A stretch of 64,000 bases of DNA. It comes from Pseudonocardia sp. GTDB taxonomy: Bacteria > Actinomycetota > Actinomycetes > Mycobacteriales > Pseudonocardiaceae. Each line of letters begins with the position of its first letter. Position 1 is the first letter of the stretch. The position numbers were made by a program, and so were the translations under genes. The DNA lies in NCBI RefSeq assembly GCF_029263155.1, contig NZ_JAJCYB010000075.1, forward strand, positions 1 through 64,000, read 5' to 3'. The notes under the pieces were generated by a model that was not told the DNA's origin, did no database searches, and was given only the letters and a program-made list of their open reading frames with translations. This document shows positions 35,654 to 46,010 of this stretch, piece after piece.

Positions 35654-36619
35654 GTGACGTCGACAGCACCGACCCCGTTGACCGTGGCCGTCCTTGCCGG
35701 TGGCCTCTCGCACGAGCGTGAGGTGTCACTGCGATCAGGCCGCCGCCTCGCCACCGCACTGCGCTCGACCGGGCTGGCGGTCGTCGAGTGGGACGCCGAT
35801 TCGCGACTGCTGACCCGTCTGCGTACCGAGCGCCCGGATGCCGTCGTCATCGCGCTGCACGGGGGTGAGGGGGAGAACGGATCGGTGCAGTCGGTACTGG
35901 ACCTGCTCGACATTCCCTTCGTCGGCACCGCCGCATCGGCGTGCCGACGGGCATGGGACAAGCCCACGGTGAAGGCGGAACTCCAACGCGCCGGCCTGAG
36001 CACTCCCGAGTGGGTCGCGCTCCCGCACACGACGTTCCGCGAGTTCGGGGCACAGGCCGTGCTGGATGCGATGGTGGTGCGACTCGGACTGCCGCTGATG
36101 GTGAAACCGGACCAGGGCGGTTCCGCTCTGGGCGCGCAGATGGTGGCGACGGCCGCCGATCTCCCCGGGGCGATGGTCAGCTGTCTGGCCTACGCCGACA
36201 CGGTCCTCGCCGAGCGCTACGTGACCGGTACGGAGGTGGCGATCTCCGTCGTCGACGAGGGGGAGGGGCCGCGGGCGCTCCCGCCGGTCGAGGTGGTCGC
36301 CGCCGGTGGGATCTATGACTACACGGCGCGGTACACGCCCGGAGCCACCTCCTTCCACTGCCCGGCCCGGCTCGACGCCCCGACGGTCGCCGCTCTCGAG
36401 AAGGCCGCGCTGCGCAGCCACGAGCTCCTGGGCCTGCGTGACGTGTCCCGGACCGACGCCGTCGTCGACATCGACGGGCGGGTCCAGATCCTGGAGGTCA
36501 ACGTGTCTCCGGGGCTGACCGAGACCTCGCTCCTGCCGACCGCGGTCGCGGCGGCCGGGATCGACCTGGGCACCCTCTATGCCTCGCTCGTGCACCGCGC
36601 GGTGCAACGCGGGCGCTGA
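35654..36619 (+). CDS. ATP-grasp ligase of the D-Ala-D-Ala ligase family
   Basis: 321 aa. The N-terminal GGLSHEREVSLRSG matches the Ddl signature, and the ATP-grasp C-terminus ends with ILEVNVSPGLTETSLLP where Ddl has the N(T)MPG motif. It may be a D-alanine-D-alanine ligase or a relative with another acceptor; classical Ddl is usually longer (~350 aa). It is convergent with parB (17 nt apart). GTG 35654 is chosen from the -10 box; GTG 35636 is the other option. Confidence 0.78.
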   Translation: MTSTAPTPLTVAVLAGGLSHEREVSLRSGRRLATALRSTGLAVVEWDADSRLLTRLRTERPDAVVIALHGGEGENGSVQSVLDLLDIPFVGTAASACRRAWDKPTVKAELQRAGLSTPEWVALPHTTFREFGAQAVLDAMVVRLGLPLMVKPDQGGSALGAQMVATAADLPGAMVSCLAYADTVLAERYVTGTEVAISVVDEGEGPRALPPVEVVAAGGIYDYTARYTPGATSFHCPARLDAPTVAALEKAALRSHELLGLRDVSRTDAVVDIDGRVQILEVNVSPGLTETSLLPTAVAAAGIDLGTLYASLVHRAVQRGR

Positions 36620-36636
36620 CCGCCTGCCCTTGTTCC

Positions 36637-37668
36637 TCAGGCGGGTGGCGGAGCCATCAGTCCGGCGATGCGCTCGAGATCCTCGACGGATCCGAACTCC
36701 ACCACGATCCGCCCCTTGCGCTGGCCGAGCTCGACCTTCACCCGCGTCTCGAAGGTGTCCGAGAGGCGCTCTGCGAGGTCCTGCAGCCCGGGGGCCTGCA
36801 TCGGTTTGCGCCGGGCGGGTTTCGCCGCCGGCTTCTCCTGGCGGGCCAGGACCACGGCCTCCTCGGTGGCTCGCACCGACATGCCCTCGGCCACGATCCT
36901 GGTGGCCAACTCCTCCTGCGCGCCGGCGTCCTCCAGGCCGAGGAGGGCCCGCGCGTGCCCGGCGGACAGCACCCCGGCGGCGACCCGGCGCTGCACCGGC
37001 ACGGGAAGCCGCAGCAGGCGGATCGTGTTCGTGACGACCGGACGGCTGCGCCCGATCCGATCCGCCAGCTCGGTGTGCGTGACGCCGAACTCGGCGAGCA
37101 GCTGCTCGTAGGCCGCGGCCTCCTCCAGCGGGTTGAGCTGGACGCGATGGATGTTCTCCAGGAGCGCGTCCCGCAGCATCACATCGTCGCCCGCGCTGCG
37201 CACGATCGCCGGGATCCGCTCCAGCCCGACCCGCTGCGTCGCCCGCCAGCGCCGTTCGCCCATGATCAGCTGGTAGGAGCCGGCGGAGGTCTCCCGCACG
37301 ACCACCGGCTGCAGCAGTCCGAACTCGCGGATGGAGTGCTCCAGCTCGGCGAGCGACTCCTCGTCGAAGTGGGTTCGCGGTTGCTGCGGGTTCGGGTTGA
37401 TCGCCGCCACGTCGATCTCGCGGTACTCGGCACCCTCGACCGCACCGGGGGCGGCTGACGACGGCTCCGGATCGGCCGCCCAACCCGCCGGGCGGGTGCC
37501 GGCCCGCCGCAACGAGATGTCGATCGCAGCGGGGCCGGTGATGATCGGACTCGACGGTCCGGTGGGGATCAGCGCGGCCAGTCCCCGACCGAGGCCACCC
37601 TTGCGCTCCGGGACCTTGCGATCGGGGACCTTTCGATCGGGCACCCTGCGATCGGACACCGCGGTCAC
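36637..37668 (-). CDS. parB: Chromosome-partitioning protein ParB
   Basis: CTP-dependent DNA clamp that loads at parS and organises the origin. 343 aa: a basic N-terminal tail, the ParB/Srx CTPase domain (about 83-175, with GERRWRA), the HTH parS-binding domain ([19 protein letters not shown]) and a C-terminal dimerisation domain. The N-terminal tail contains a pentapeptide repeat (DRKVP) from a 15-nt tandem repeat at 37610-37654. The GTG overlaps the parA stop by 4 nt. Confidence 0.95.
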   Translation of the reverse strand: MTAVSDRRVPDRKVPDRKVPERKGGLGRGLAALIPTGPSSPIITGPAAIDISLRRAGTRPAGWAADPEPSSAAPGAVEGAEYREIDVAAINPNPQQPRTHFDEESLAELEHSIREFGLLQPVVVRETSAGSYQLIMGERRWRATQRVGLERIPAIVRSAGDDVMLRDALLENIHRVQLNPLEEAAAYEQLLAEFGVTHTELADRIGRSRPVVTNTIRLLRLPVPVQRRVAAGVLSAGHARALLGLEDAGAQEELATRIVAEGMSVRATEEAVVLARQEKPAAKPARRKPMQAPGLQDLAERLSDTFETRVKVELGQRKGRIVVEFGSVEDLERIAGLMAPPPA

Positions 37669-38582
37669 CGCCCGTCGATCCGGATGCGGCCGCTCGCGCC
37701 GCGGTCGGCGATCTCGCGCGCCGCGTCGACGTAGCTCATCGCCCCACGGGATCCGGGGTCGTAGGCCAGCACCGTCTGGCTGTAGCCCGGCGCCTCGGAC
37801 ACCTTGACGCTGCGCGGGATCACCGTTCGCAGCGCGGTCGGCCCGAAGTGGCTCCGGACCTCGCTCGTGACCTGGTCGGCGAGCTTGGTGCGACCGTCGT
37901 ACATCGTCAGCAGGATCGTGGACACATGCAGGTCCGTGTTGAGGTGGGAGCGCACGAGATCGATGTTGCTGAGCAGCTGCCCCAGCCCCTCCAGTGCGTA
38001 GTACTCACACTGGATCGGGATCAGGACCTCGTCCGCGGCGACCAGGGCGTTGACGGTGAGCAGGCCGAGCGAGGGCGGGCAGTCGATGAAGACGTAGTCG
38101 ACGTCGAGGGCGTCGAGGGACTCGGGGGAGAGGGCCTGCTTCAGCCGCCCCTCACGCGCCACCATGCTGACGAGCTCGATCTCGGCGCCGGCCAGGTCGA
38201 TGGTGGCGGGGACGCAGAGGAGATTGGGGGATGCACTGCTGGCCACGGCCGCGTCGGCCAGGTCGATCTCTCCGAGCAGTGCCTCGTACACCGACGGCGT
38301 GCCGAGCCGGTGCTCGACGCCGAGCGCGGTGGACGCGTTCCCCTGCGGGTCGAGGTCGATGACCAGCACCCGCACGCTGTGCATCGCCAGTGCCGCGGCG
38401 AGGTTGACCGTGCTGGTGGTCTTGCCGACGCCGCCCTTCTGGTTGGCGACCGTCAGTACCCGGCGGTGGACCGGCCTCGGCATGCCGTGACGATCCGGGT
38501 GCAGTACCCGAGCCGCGCGTTCGGCCTCCTCCGCGATCGGGGTCCACTCCGGCGTTTCACGTGAAACAAACTGCTCCGTCAC
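37665..38582 (-). CDS. parA: Chromosome-partitioning ATPase ParA
   Basis: Deviant Walker ATPase that moves ParB-bound origins. 305 aa; KGGVGKTT at 49-56, the switch DLDPQGN and the Walker B FIDCPPS are present. The GTG at 38582 has GAGGAGG upstream. Codons 6-10 (VSRET) are encoded by a parS site, so ParB binding could also affect its own operon. Operon parA-parB. Confidence 0.95.
   Translation of the reverse strand: MTEQFVSRETPEWTPIAEEAERAARVLHPDRHGMPRPVHRRVLTVANQKGGVGKTTSTVNLAAALAMHSVRVLVIDLDPQGNASTALGVEHRLGTPSVYEALLGEIDLADAAVASSASPNLLCVPATIDLAGAEIELVSMVAREGRLKQALSPESLDALDVDYVFIDCPPSLGLLTVNALVAADEVLIPIQCEYYALEGLGQLLSNIDLVRSHLNTDLHVSTILLTMYDGRTKLADQVTSEVRSHFGPTALRTVIPRSVKVSEAPGYSQTVLAYDPGSRGAMSYVDAAREIADRGASGRIRIDGR
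38553..38568. promoter_or_regulatory. parS site 4, inside parA
   Basis: CGTTTCACGTGAAACA, one mismatch to consensus, within the first codons of parA. Confidence 0.92.
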
Positions 38583-38682
38583 GACACCTCCTCGCCGGCG
38601 CTCGTCGTCGACCTGCTCGACGGTGCTGCGCTGGATGGTGAGTTCGTAGCCTCGGTCCCGCCCCACGACCCCTCCTCGGCGA

Positions 38683-39339
38683 TCATCGTACGTTCCGCCG
38701 TACCGGTCGTCCGGCACCTCGCACGCGTTCCACCACGACGACGGTGGTGAGTGGATCGACCGCCCCGGCCCCGCACTGCTCGATCCTCGGATCACCGCCG
38801 CCCAGCTTACGAACCGCCGCCGCATCGCGGGCGATTTCGGCCGAAGCGCCCGCACCTTTCACGGCGAGCAGACTTCCACCCGTACGGAGCACCGGAAGCG
38901 CCCACCCCGCCAGCCGGGCCAGCGGTGCGACGGCACGGGCGGTCACCACGTCGGCACCCTCCCATCGCCGCCGCACGGCGGTCTCCTCGACCCGGCCCCG
39001 ATCCACCGCGATGGACAGCCCGAGATCGGCGACGACCTCGTCCAACCACTCCACCCGCCGGGCCAGCGGCTCGACGAGGGCGACCTGGAGATCGGGCCGG
39101 GCCAGCGCCAACGGTATCCCGGGGAGCCCGGCACCCGAACCCACGTCCACCAGTCGGGCGCTGTCCGGCACCAGTTCGGCGACGACCGCACAGTTCAGGA
39201 CGTGTCGCTCCCACACCCGCGGCGCCTCACGCGGACCGATCAGCCCACGCTCCACCCCGGTGGTGACGAGGTGCTCGACGTACCGCTCCGCGAGCGGGAG
39301 CCGATCGCCGAACAGCCGCTCCGCCGCGCCGTCACCCAT
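38683..39339 (-). CDS. rsmG: 16S rRNA m7G527 methyltransferase RsmG
   Basis: 218 aa. AdoMet motif VDVGSGAGLPGIPLA and the RAVAPL segment are typical of RsmG/GidB, which methylates G527 of 16S rRNA; loss gives low-level streptomycin resistance in mycobacteria. The ATG overlaps the jag stop by 8 nt. It is followed after 100 nt by parA. Confidence 0.95.
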   Translation of the reverse strand: MGDGAAERLFGDRLPLAERYVEHLVTTGVERGLIGPREAPRVWERHVLNCAVVAELVPDSARLVDVGSGAGLPGIPLALARPDLQVALVEPLARRVEWLDEVVADLGLSIAVDRGRVEETAVRRRWEGADVVTARAVAPLARLAGWALPVLRTGGSLLAVKGAGASAEIARDAAAVRKLGGGDPRIEQCGAGAVDPLTTVVVVERVRGAGRPVRRNVR

Positions 39340-39859
39340 TCCGGAAGACGACGACCTGCCGCCGCGGCTCCTCGCCCTCGCTCTCGCTGGACACGCCCTT
39401 CACGCGGGTGACGGCATCGTGCACGACCTTGCGCTCGAACGGCGTCATCGGCCGCAGGCGGACCGACTCGCCCGACTCGAGCACGTCGTTGGCCGTGCGC
39501 GTGCCGAGCTCGGAGAGCTCGTCACGCCGGGCCTGGCGCCAGCCCGCGATGTCGAGCATCAGCCTGCTGCGGTTGCCCGACTCCTGCTGCACCGCGAGCC
39601 GGGTGAGTTCCTGCAGCGCCTCCAGCACGGCGCCACGGTCGCCGACCAGCTTCTTCAGGTCCTCGCCGCCGTCGATGCTGACGATCGCCCGGCCGGCCTC
39701 GACGTCGAGATCGATGTCGCCGTCGAAGTCGAGCACGTCGAGCAGACGCTCCAGGTAGTCGCCTGCGATGTCGCCCTCACGGACGAGCTGGTCCTCTGCG
39801 GTGATCGCCGGGGCGGCGTCCGCCGCCTGGGTGGTGCCGTCCTGCGCAGTCTTGGGCAC
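39332..39859 (-). CDS. jag: Jag family R3H/KH RNA-binding protein
   Basis: 175 aa. A KH-like domain (about 55-110) is followed by an R3H domain (ERKVVHDAV, near 145). Jag/KhpB proteins bind RNA and affect cell elongation; in this position they accompany YidC. The GTG at 39859 has a purine-rich GAGAGGAGA upstream. Confidence 0.9.
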   Translation of the reverse strand: MPKTAQDGTTQAADAAPAITAEDQLVREGDIAGDYLERLLDVLDFDGDIDLDVEAGRAIVSIDGGEDLKKLVGDRGAVLEALQELTRLAVQQESGNRSRLMLDIAGWRQARRDELSELGTRTANDVLESGESVRLRPMTPFERKVVHDAVTRVKGVSSESEGEEPRRQVVVFRNG

Positions 39860-39957
39860 GGATGCGTCTCCTCTCCGAGATGGCCGGCGACGCCCGGGGG
39901 TCCGGGACGCCGCCGCAGCGACCGCCGACGCGGAGGCGGTCGCGAGTGGTCGGTGGG

Positions 39958-41118
39958 TCAGCGGCGCTTGCGGCCACGCCGCGCCGGGGGCCGGGAGCCG
40001 CCGCCGCGCCGGACCGGCGCACCGCCGGCGACCTTGTCGCCCTGCGCGGGGGCGCCACCGTTGGTGGCAGCCGCACCCGTGCTGCCGGAGCCGTTGCTGG
40101 TCGTGCCGTTGTTGGTCGTGCCGTTGCTCGACGGGCCGGCCTTGCCGTTCGGCGACGCGCCGTTCGAGGTGCTCTGGGCACCGCCCTTGCCCTTGCGGAG
40201 CACCGGCTTCGCACCGGGGGTCTTCGCGGCCGGGTCCGGCGCCGTGGTCTCCGGCCGGACCGGCTTCTGGCCGGGCCGGGGAGCGAGCGCCTGGCGGCTG
40301 GCCGTCGCCTGATCGCGCTTCGCGGTCTCCTCGACGTCGATGCGCTTGTAGACGACGTACTGCTGGCCGAGCGTCCACAGGTTGTTCGCGACCCAGTACA
40401 GGAGCACGGCCAGCGGAAGGAACGGCGCACCGACGACGACGCCGATCGGGAAGACGTAGAGCATCAGCTTGTTCATGATCGCGGTCTGCGGGTTCTCGCC
40501 CTGCGCCGCGGTCTGGCGGGCGACCGAGTGACGCGCCGTGATGTGGGTGAAGATGCCCGCCGCGATCATGAGCGGGATCATCACGATCAGCATCTGGGTC
40601 AGCGACGTACCGTCGGCACGCAGGACTTCGTCGCCCTGCAGTGGCCAGGCCCCCAGCTTCGCGCCGAAGAAGTCGGCGGCGATGAAGGAGCGGACCTCCT
40701 CCTGGCCGAAGAAGTAGTTCTGCGTGCGGATCGAGCCGTCGGCGTTGAAGTAGCTGAAGTTGCGCAGCACCTGGAACAGGCCGATGAACACCGGTACCTG
40801 CACCAGCACCGGGAGGCAGCCGGCCAGCGGATTGACGCCGTGCTCCTTCTGGAGCTTCTGCATCTCCTCGGCCTGCTTCTGCCGGTCGTTCGCGTACTTC
40901 TTGCGCAGCTTCGCGATCTCGGGTTGGAACTCCTGCATCTTGCGCATCGACCGCACCTGGCTGACGAACGGCTTGTACAGGATCGCGCGCAGGGTGAAGA
41001 CGAGGAAGAGCACCGACAGCGCCCACGCGATCCCGTTGTCCGGGCCAAGCAGGAATCCGAAGACCTTGTGCCAGGCCCAGAGGATGAAGGAGACCGGGTA
41101 GTAGATGAAGTTCAGCAC
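39958..41118 (-). CDS. yidC: Membrane protein insertase YidC
   Basis: 386 aa. The conserved YidC core has five membrane segments: [11 protein letters not shown], the [17 protein letters not shown] loop, and [11 protein letters not shown] are recognisable. The tail after about residue 270 is long, Asn/Gly/Ser- and Arg-rich and probably binds ribosomes. The GTG overlaps the yidD stop by 7 nt, as in the conserved rnpA-yidD-yidC order. Confidence 0.95.
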   Translation of the reverse strand: MLNFIYYPVSFILWAWHKVFGFLLGPDNGIAWALSVLFLVFTLRAILYKPFVSQVRSMRKMQEFQPEIAKLRKKYANDRQKQAEEMQKLQKEHGVNPLAGCLPVLVQVPVFIGLFQVLRNFSYFNADGSIRTQNYFFGQEEVRSFIAADFFGAKLGAWPLQGDEVLRADGTSLTQMLIVMIPLMIAAGIFTHITARHSVARQTAAQGENPQTAIMNKLMLYVFPIGVVVGAPFLPLAVLLYWVANNLWTLGQQYVVYKRIDVEETAKRDQATASRQALAPRPGQKPVRPETTAPDPAAKTPGAKPVLRKGKGGAQSTSNGASPNGKAGPSSNGTTNNGTTSNGSGSTGAAATNGGAPAQGDKVAGGAPVRRGGGSRPPARRGRKRR

Positions 41119-41378
41119 GGCGCCTGCTCCTCGTGGTGGTTCGAGGCCGGACGGGCCGGAACCGGGTCGATACCGCCAGGGTGCCACGGCGCGCACTTGA
41201 GCAGGCGCCGGAGCGTGAGCCAGGTGCCGCGCAGTGCTCCGTGGGCCTGCAGCGCCTCGACGGCGTAGCTGCTGCAGGTGGGGTAGAAGCGGCACACCGG
41301 GGGGAACGCGGGGGAGACGTAGGTCTGGTAGCCGCGCAGCAGGGCGATCAGCGGACGGGCGGCGCGCGAGGCCGTCAT
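41112..41378 (-). CDS. yidD: Membrane insertion efficiency factor YidD
   Basis: 88 aa with the family block [15 protein letters not shown] (about 29-43) and CAPWHPGG. It assists YidC-dependent insertion. The ATG overlaps the rnpA stop by 4 nt and the gene overlaps yidC by 7 nt. Confidence 0.94.
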   Translation of the reverse strand: MTASRAARPLIALLRGYQTYVSPAFPPVCRFYPTCSSYAVEALQAHGALRGTWLTLRRLLKCAPWHPGGIDPVPARPASNHHEEQAPC

Positions 41379-41743
41379 CGGACACCGCCGGGGACCTTGC
41401 GCAGCGCGCCACGCAGACCGGCGTCGAGATCGATACCGAGTTCGGCCGACGTGGCCGTGGCCGCGGGGGGCAGCGCGCGGACCACCACCCGGGCTCCGGC
41501 CGGGAGCCCGGTCATCCGGGACGCCAGGAGGTGCCGGAGTCGGCGGGCCACCCGATGGCGGACCACAGCACCTCCGACGGCCTTGCTCACGACGAGGCCC
41601 GCTCGGGGACCCGCGTCGGCGTCTGTACTCGGTCCCATGATCTGCAGATGTACGACCATCCGGTGCCGTCCGCCCCGGCTGCCCCGTCGGATGACGGACG
41701 CGAACTCGTCCGACCTCGTCAACCGCGAGCCGGCCGGGAGCAC
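41375..41743 (-). CDS. rnpA: Ribonuclease P protein component
   Basis: 122-aa basic protein that helps the RNase P RNA trim tRNA 5' ends. The RNR-type block [15 protein letters not shown] is present. The GTG at 41743 gives the standard LPAGSRL start and sits 13 nt after rpmH; a start at 41788 would overlap rpmH and is rejected. Confidence 0.92.
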   Translation of the reverse strand: MLPAGSRLTRSDEFASVIRRGSRGGRHRMVVHLQIMGPSTDADAGPRAGLVVSKAVGGAVVRHRVARRLRHLLASRMTGLPAGARVVVRALPPAATATSAELGIDLDAGLRGALRKVPGGVR

Positions 41744-41756
41744 CGGCAGGGCCGGA

Positions 41757-41894
41757 TCAGGCCGAGAGCCGCTCGCGGCCCTTGCCACGGCGGGCGGCGA
41801 GGATCGCGCGGCCGGCCCGGGTGCGCATACGCAGCCGGAAACCGTGCGTACGCGCGCGGCGGCGGTTGTTCGGCTGGAAGGTGCGCTTGCTCAC
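41757..41894 (-). CDS. rpmH: Ribosomal protein bL34
   Basis: 45 aa, the full bL34 sequence pattern [22 protein letters not shown] start with AGGAGAG upstream. First gene of the leftward replication-origin operon rpmH-rnpA-yidD-yidC-jag-rsmG, divergent from dnaA. Confidence 0.96.
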   Translation of the reverse strand: MSKRTFQPNNRRRARTHGFRLRMRTRAGRAILAARRGKGRERLSA

Positions 41895-42104
41895 GGTCGG
41901 CTCTCCTGCTCGACGGCGCGGGGTCCCCCGGGGATCCGGAGGACACGACCCGCCGTCCACTGTTGTGTCGGGAACGATGGTGCTGCAGACGCTGCGCAAC
42001 ATGCAGCACTTCTGCAGGCCAGGGTACGCAGCCGGTTCGAGGAGGGTCAAACCGCCCCGGGCCCGTCCGCATCACCCACATGCACGTCGCGCCGATCAGC
42101 CGTC

Positions 42105-42133
42105 TTGTGACAGCCGGGCTGTGTTGTTAGCGT
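42105..42133 (+). promoter_or_regulatory. Candidate dnaA promoter
   Basis: -35 TTGTGA (42105-42110), 17 nt, -10 TAGCGT (42128-42133). The start of transcription would be about 170 nt upstream of dnaA. The gap 41895-42308 also holds the DnaA box at 42237; nothing else is seen. Confidence 0.55.
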
Positions 42134-42236
42134 GCCCCCTCACAGTTCGATCCGGGGGGATCGGTCGCACCGCATCGGGGACCTCGGGCCCGCGGGAGCT
42201 CACTCCTGCCGGCCCGCGTACCGTCCTGCGCACAGG

Positions 42237-42245
42237 TGTGGACAA
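42237..42245 (-). promoter_or_regulatory. DnaA box upstream of dnaA
   Basis: TGTGGACAA, the complement of TTGTCCACA, the preferred high-GC actinobacterial DnaA box, followed by TGGGGATGA as a weaker one. It could serve autoregulation of dnaA. Confidence 0.65.
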
Positions 42246-42308
42246 GTCTGGGGATGACGCTCCCGCCAGGCAGGCACGCGTCGCGATCGAGAACCGGAAG
42301 GGGGCCCG

Positions 42309-44015
42309 GTGGGCGATCAGCCAGGCGACCTCGGGCAGGTCTGGAACCGGGTCATCGCCGATCTGTCCGGCGCGGCGGGAGGCCCCAACGCCACCCAGGC
42401 CCTCTCCTCCCAGCAGCGCGCCTTCCTCCGCCTCACCCGGCCCCTCGGCCTCATCGACGGCACGGCCCTGCTCGCCGCACCGAGCGAGTTCGCCAAGAAC
42501 GCGATCGAGCGGGTGCTACGGCAGCCGATCAGCGACGCGCTCGGACGGCATCTCGGCGTCACGGTGAACCTCGCGGTAGTCGTGGACGCGTCCGCGGCCT
42601 CCGGGGGTACCGAGGTCCCCGACCCGCCCGGCCGCGCGTCGAACGGAGCCGCCCACCGCGACCGCGGTCACCTCGACCGGCCGGACCCCGAGTCCCACCC
42701 CGACGGCAGCACCGGGGCCCTCCCGCACGCCGAGGCCCCGCCCGACGGCACGGCACCCGCGTCCCCCGGCGACGCCCCGTTCACCACCGACACCCGCCTG
42801 GCCGACACCCGCCTGGCCGACACCCGCCCGGCCGACTCGCACCAGTCCGACTCGCACCACTCCGACTCCCGTCACTCCGACGGGCGGATGCCCGACGGGC
42901 GGATGGGCGAGGGCCGCGCCGACGTGTGGCCGACCTACTCGGTCGCCCCCGCCGGCGAGCAGGTGGTGACACCACGCTCCCAGTCGCGACTCAACGAGAA
43001 GTACATCTTCGACACCTTCGTCATCGGGGCGTCCAACCGGTTCAGCCACGCGGCGGCCGTCGCCGTGGCCGAGCAGCCGGCACGGGCGTACAACCCGCTG
43101 TTCATCTGGGGCGACTCCGGGCTGGGCAAGACGCACCTGCTGCACGCCGTCGGCCACTACGCGCAGCGGCTGTTCCCCGGCATGCGCGTGCGCTACGTGA
43201 GCACCGAGGAGTTCACCAACGACTTCATCAACTCGCTGCGCGACGACCGCAAGGTGGCCTTCCAGCGCCGCTACCGCGACGTCGACGTGCTGCTGGTGGA
43301 CGACATCCAGTTCCTGGAGGGCAAGGAGGGCACCCAGGAGGAGTTCTTCCACACCTTCAACACCCTGCACAACGCGAACAAGCAGATCGTCGTGTCCTCC
43401 GACCGGCCGCCCAAGCGCCTGGAGACCCTCGAGGACCGGATGCGCACCCGGTTCGAGTGGGGCCTGATCACCGACATCCAGCCGCCCGAGCTGGAGACCC
43501 GCATCGCGATCCTGCGGAAGAAGGCCGCGCAGGACCGCCTGGCCGTGCCCGACGACGTGCTGGAGTTCATCGCCGAGCGCATCGAGCGCAACATCCGCGA
43601 GCTGGAGGGCGCGCTGATCCGGGTCACGGCGTTCGCGTCACTGAACCGCCAGCCCGTGGACACCCAGCTCGCCGAGATCGTGCTGCGCGACCTCATCCCC
43701 GACTCCGGGGCCTCGGAGATCACCGCGTCGACGATCATGGGTGTCACCGCGGAGTTCTTCGGGGTCACGATGGACGAGTTGTGCGGGCCGGGGAAGACCA
43801 AGGCGCTGGCGCAGTCGCGGCAGATCGCGATGTACCTGTGCCGCGAGCTCACCGACCTGTCCCTGCCGCGCATCGGGCAGACCTTCGGCGGCCGCGACCA
43901 CACCACCGTCATGCACGCCGACAAGAAGATCCGCAACGAGATCGCCCAGCGTCGCAAGACCTTCGAGCAGGTGCAGGAGCTCACCGCGCGCATCAAGCAG
44001 CGCGCCCGGCACTGA
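42309..44015 (+). CDS. dnaA: Replication initiator DnaA
   Basis: 568 aa. Domain I (about 1-85), a long linker domain II (to about 230), AAA+ domain III with Walker A GDSGLGKT at 268-275 and Walker B LLVDDIQF, and domain IV with the DnaA-box HTH signature [10 protein letters not shown]. The linker contains eight pentapeptide units beginning with Asp (residues 161-200) encoded by 15-nt repeats at 42789-42908. GTG start. Binds oriC in the downstream gap. Confidence 0.96.
   Translation: MGDQPGDLGQVWNRVIADLSGAAGGPNATQALSSQQRAFLRLTRPLGLIDGTALLAAPSEFAKNAIERVLRQPISDALGRHLGVTVNLAVVVDASAASGGTEVPDPPGRASNGAAHRDRGHLDRPDPESHPDGSTGALPHAEAPPDGTAPASPGDAPFTTDTRLADTRLADTRPADSHQSDSHHSDSRHSDGRMPDGRMGEGRADVWPTYSVAPAGEQVVTPRSQSRLNEKYIFDTFVIGASNRFSHAAAVAVAEQPARAYNPLFIWGDSGLGKTHLLHAVGHYAQRLFPGMRVRYVSTEEFTNDFINSLRDDRKVAFQRRYRDVDVLLVDDIQFLEGKEGTQEEFFHTFNTLHNANKQIVVSSDRPPKRLETLEDRMRTRFEWGLITDIQPPELETRIAILRKKAAQDRLAVPDDVLEFIAERIERNIRELEGALIRVTAFASLNRQPVDTQLAEIVLRDLIPDSGASEITASTIMGVTAEFFGVTMDELCGPGKTKALAQSRQIAMYLCRELTDLSLPRIGQTFGGRDHTTVMHADKKIRNEIAQRRKTFEQVQELTARIKQRARH
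42789..42908 (+). repeat. Eight 15-nt repeats in the dnaA linker
   Basis: Eight successive 15-nt units each begin with GAC and keep the frame, giving DTRLA (twice), [25 protein letters not shown] and DGRMG. The first three are nearly identical, showing recent expansion. Confidence 0.85.
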
Positions 44016-44350
44016 GGCCCGCCCCCCGCTGCGCACCGGCCGTGTCGACGCGACCGGCCGGTCGGCACCCGCTCGCCCGGGGCATCGTGGGCTGCCCCCG
44101 CCGGCGCACCATCCCGCCGCCGCGGACACCCGCTCCACCGATCGCCGAACGCCCGCCGCGACCGTTCGGCGTCGCCGCACTCGCGCTGGGCGCCCGCCCG
44201 ACGGCGACCCATGATCGTGCCGTAACCCCGGCCATCACGCAGCGTTCTGAACCATGTGCCGTGCGGGAACACTGTGAGTTCCCCGGCCTCCGCGAACGCG
44301 ACTGTCGGCCCGATCCGGTAGCCCTCCGTCCTCGCGTGACCACGCTTCCA

Positions 44351-44640
44351 CCCACATCTGGGGACAACTCTGTGGATGGACGGGCGATGACCGGTGGACG
44401 GATCGCCGTGGATCGGTGGACAACCGGTGTTCATCCCGGGGACAGCTTCGACCCGCGCGGATCCATCCACCGACCGCGCCGGCCACCCACCGGCCGTCCC
44501 GATACGGGATCCACAGCCAGCCACACCGCGCCACCAGCGACGACGGGCTCGGTCCACACAACACACAGGTGTGAGTACTACTGCTGGATATCTCTTCTTC
44601 ATGAACTACAAGAAGAACAACCGTGTGGACCGGCCCGTCC
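44351..44640. other. Replication origin oriC
   Basis: In the 779-nt dnaA-dnaN gap there are multiple DnaA-box-like 9-mers on both strands: TGGGGACAA (44359), TGTGGATGG (44371), GGTGGACGG (44393), CGTGGATCG (44407), GGTGGACAA (44415), GGATCCACA (44507), CGGTCCACA (44550), TGTGGACCG (44624). Most differ from TTGTCCACA by one or two bases. The most AT-rich stretch nearby (about 44565-44622), with a 7-bp hairpin TCTTCTT/AAGAAGA at 44593-44616, is a candidate unwinding element. The first 330 nt of the gap show nothing clear. Confidence 0.8.
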
Positions 44641-44694
44641 GGGTACTCCCGAACGGGCCCCACGGCCGGGATGACACCCGCGTCCGGCAGGCTC

Positions 44695-44700
44695 TACGGT
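44695..44700 (+). promoter_or_regulatory. Candidate -10 box for dnaN
   Basis: TACGGT about 95 nt before the dnaN ATG, just right of oriC. Confidence 0.35.
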
Positions 44701-44794
44701 GGTCCTCCCGGCGCTGCGGTGTCGGGACCGGCCCCGGCGCTCCGCTCGGTCCACGCCGATGCCACCCGTCCACCGCCCGCGAGAGGTCCCCGTC

Positions 44795-45964
44795 ATGAAG
44801 TTCCGGGTCGAACGCGACGTCCTGGCCGATGCGGCCGCCTGGGTGGCGCGCAGCCTGCCGGCCCGCCCGCCGGTGCCCGTGCTCGGTGGCGTGCTGATCG
44901 AGGCGACGTCCGGGGCCGAGGGGGACCGGCTCACGGTGTCGGGTTTCGACTACGAGACCTCCGCACGGGTCGAGCTGGACGCCACGATCGGCGATCCCGG
45001 ACGGGTGCTGGTGTCCGGGCGGCTGCTGGCCGACATCACGCGGGCGCTGCCGTCCAAGCCGGTCGATCTCGTCGTCGACGGGTCGCGGGCCACGATCAAC
45101 TGCGGCAGCAGCCGGTTCAGCCTCCCGACGATGCCGGTCGAGGACTACCCGCAGCTTCCGGCGATGCCGCAGCTCGCCGGCACGGTCGCGGGCGGTGTGC
45201 TGGCCGAGGCCGTGGCCCAGGTCGCCGTGGCCGCGGGGCGGGACGACACGCTGCCGATGCTCACCGGCATCCGCCTGGAGATCGAGGGGGCGCGGCTCAC
45301 GCTCGCGGCCACCGACCGGTTCCGGCTCGCCGTCCGCGAGCTGGACTGGACCCCGGGCGAGGACCTGACCGAGACCTCGACCGCCGTGCTGATCCCGGCC
45401 AAGACGCTCTCCGACGTCGCCAAGTCGCTCGCGGGTGCGGGCACCGTGGAGATCTCGCTGTCCGCCGGCGACGGGATGCTCGGCATCACCGGAGCGGGCA
45501 GGCGGGCCACCACGCGGCTGCTCGACGCGGAGTTCCCCCGGTTCAGGCAGCTGATCCCGGCCGAACACACCAGCGCCGCGGTGATCGAGGTCGCCGGGCT
45601 CGTGGAGGCGATCAAGCGAGTCGCGCTGGTCACCGACCGGGTGGCGCAGGTGCGCATGGAGTTCGGCGACGACGGGCTGCGGCTCGCCGCCGGCGGTGAC
45701 GACGTCGGCAGCGCGGAGGAGGAGCTGCCCTGCGAGCTCGACGGGGCGCCGCTCACGATCGCGTTCAACCCCGGTTACCTGCTCGACTCGCTCGGCGCGC
45801 TGCACACCGACCGCGCCCAGCTGACGTTCACCACGCCCAACCGCCCCGCCCTGGTCCGGCCCGTCCCGGCGCCGCCGGCCGACGCCGGTGACGACGCTCC
45901 CGGAAGCCCCGAACCGGTCCCCGGCTACCTGCACCTGCTGATGCCCGTCCGGCTTCCCGGCTAG
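44795..45964 (+). CDS. dnaN: DNA polymerase III beta sliding clamp
   Basis: 389 aa, three clamp repeats. [21 protein letters not shown] is the usual N-terminus and the C-terminus ends in the conserved [10 protein letters not shown]. It also contains the hydrophobic-pocket strand [17 protein letters not shown] precedes the ATG at 44795. Confidence 0.96.
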   Translation: MKFRVERDVLADAAAWVARSLPARPPVPVLGGVLIEATSGAEGDRLTVSGFDYETSARVELDATIGDPGRVLVSGRLLADITRALPSKPVDLVVDGSRATINCGSSRFSLPTMPVEDYPQLPAMPQLAGTVAGGVLAEAVAQVAVAAGRDDTLPMLTGIRLEIEGARLTLAATDRFRLAVRELDWTPGEDLTETSTAVLIPAKTLSDVAKSLAGAGTVEISLSAGDGMLGITGAGRRATTRLLDAEFPRFRQLIPAEHTSAAVIEVAGLVEAIKRVALVTDRVAQVRMEFGDDGLRLAAGGDDVGSAEEELPCELDGAPLTIAFNPGYLLDSLGALHTDRAQLTFTTPNRPALVRPVPAPPADAGDDAPGSPEPVPGYLHLLMPVRLPG

Positions 45965-46010
45965 CGGCCCGGCGCACGGCGACACCCGACACCCTCAGGA
46001 GAGCGACACC

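Noticed and set aside
41744-41788. Longer rnpA starting at 41788
   Set aside because: It would overlap rpmH by 32 nt and add residues not seen in the family; GTG 41743 gives the usual N-terminus.
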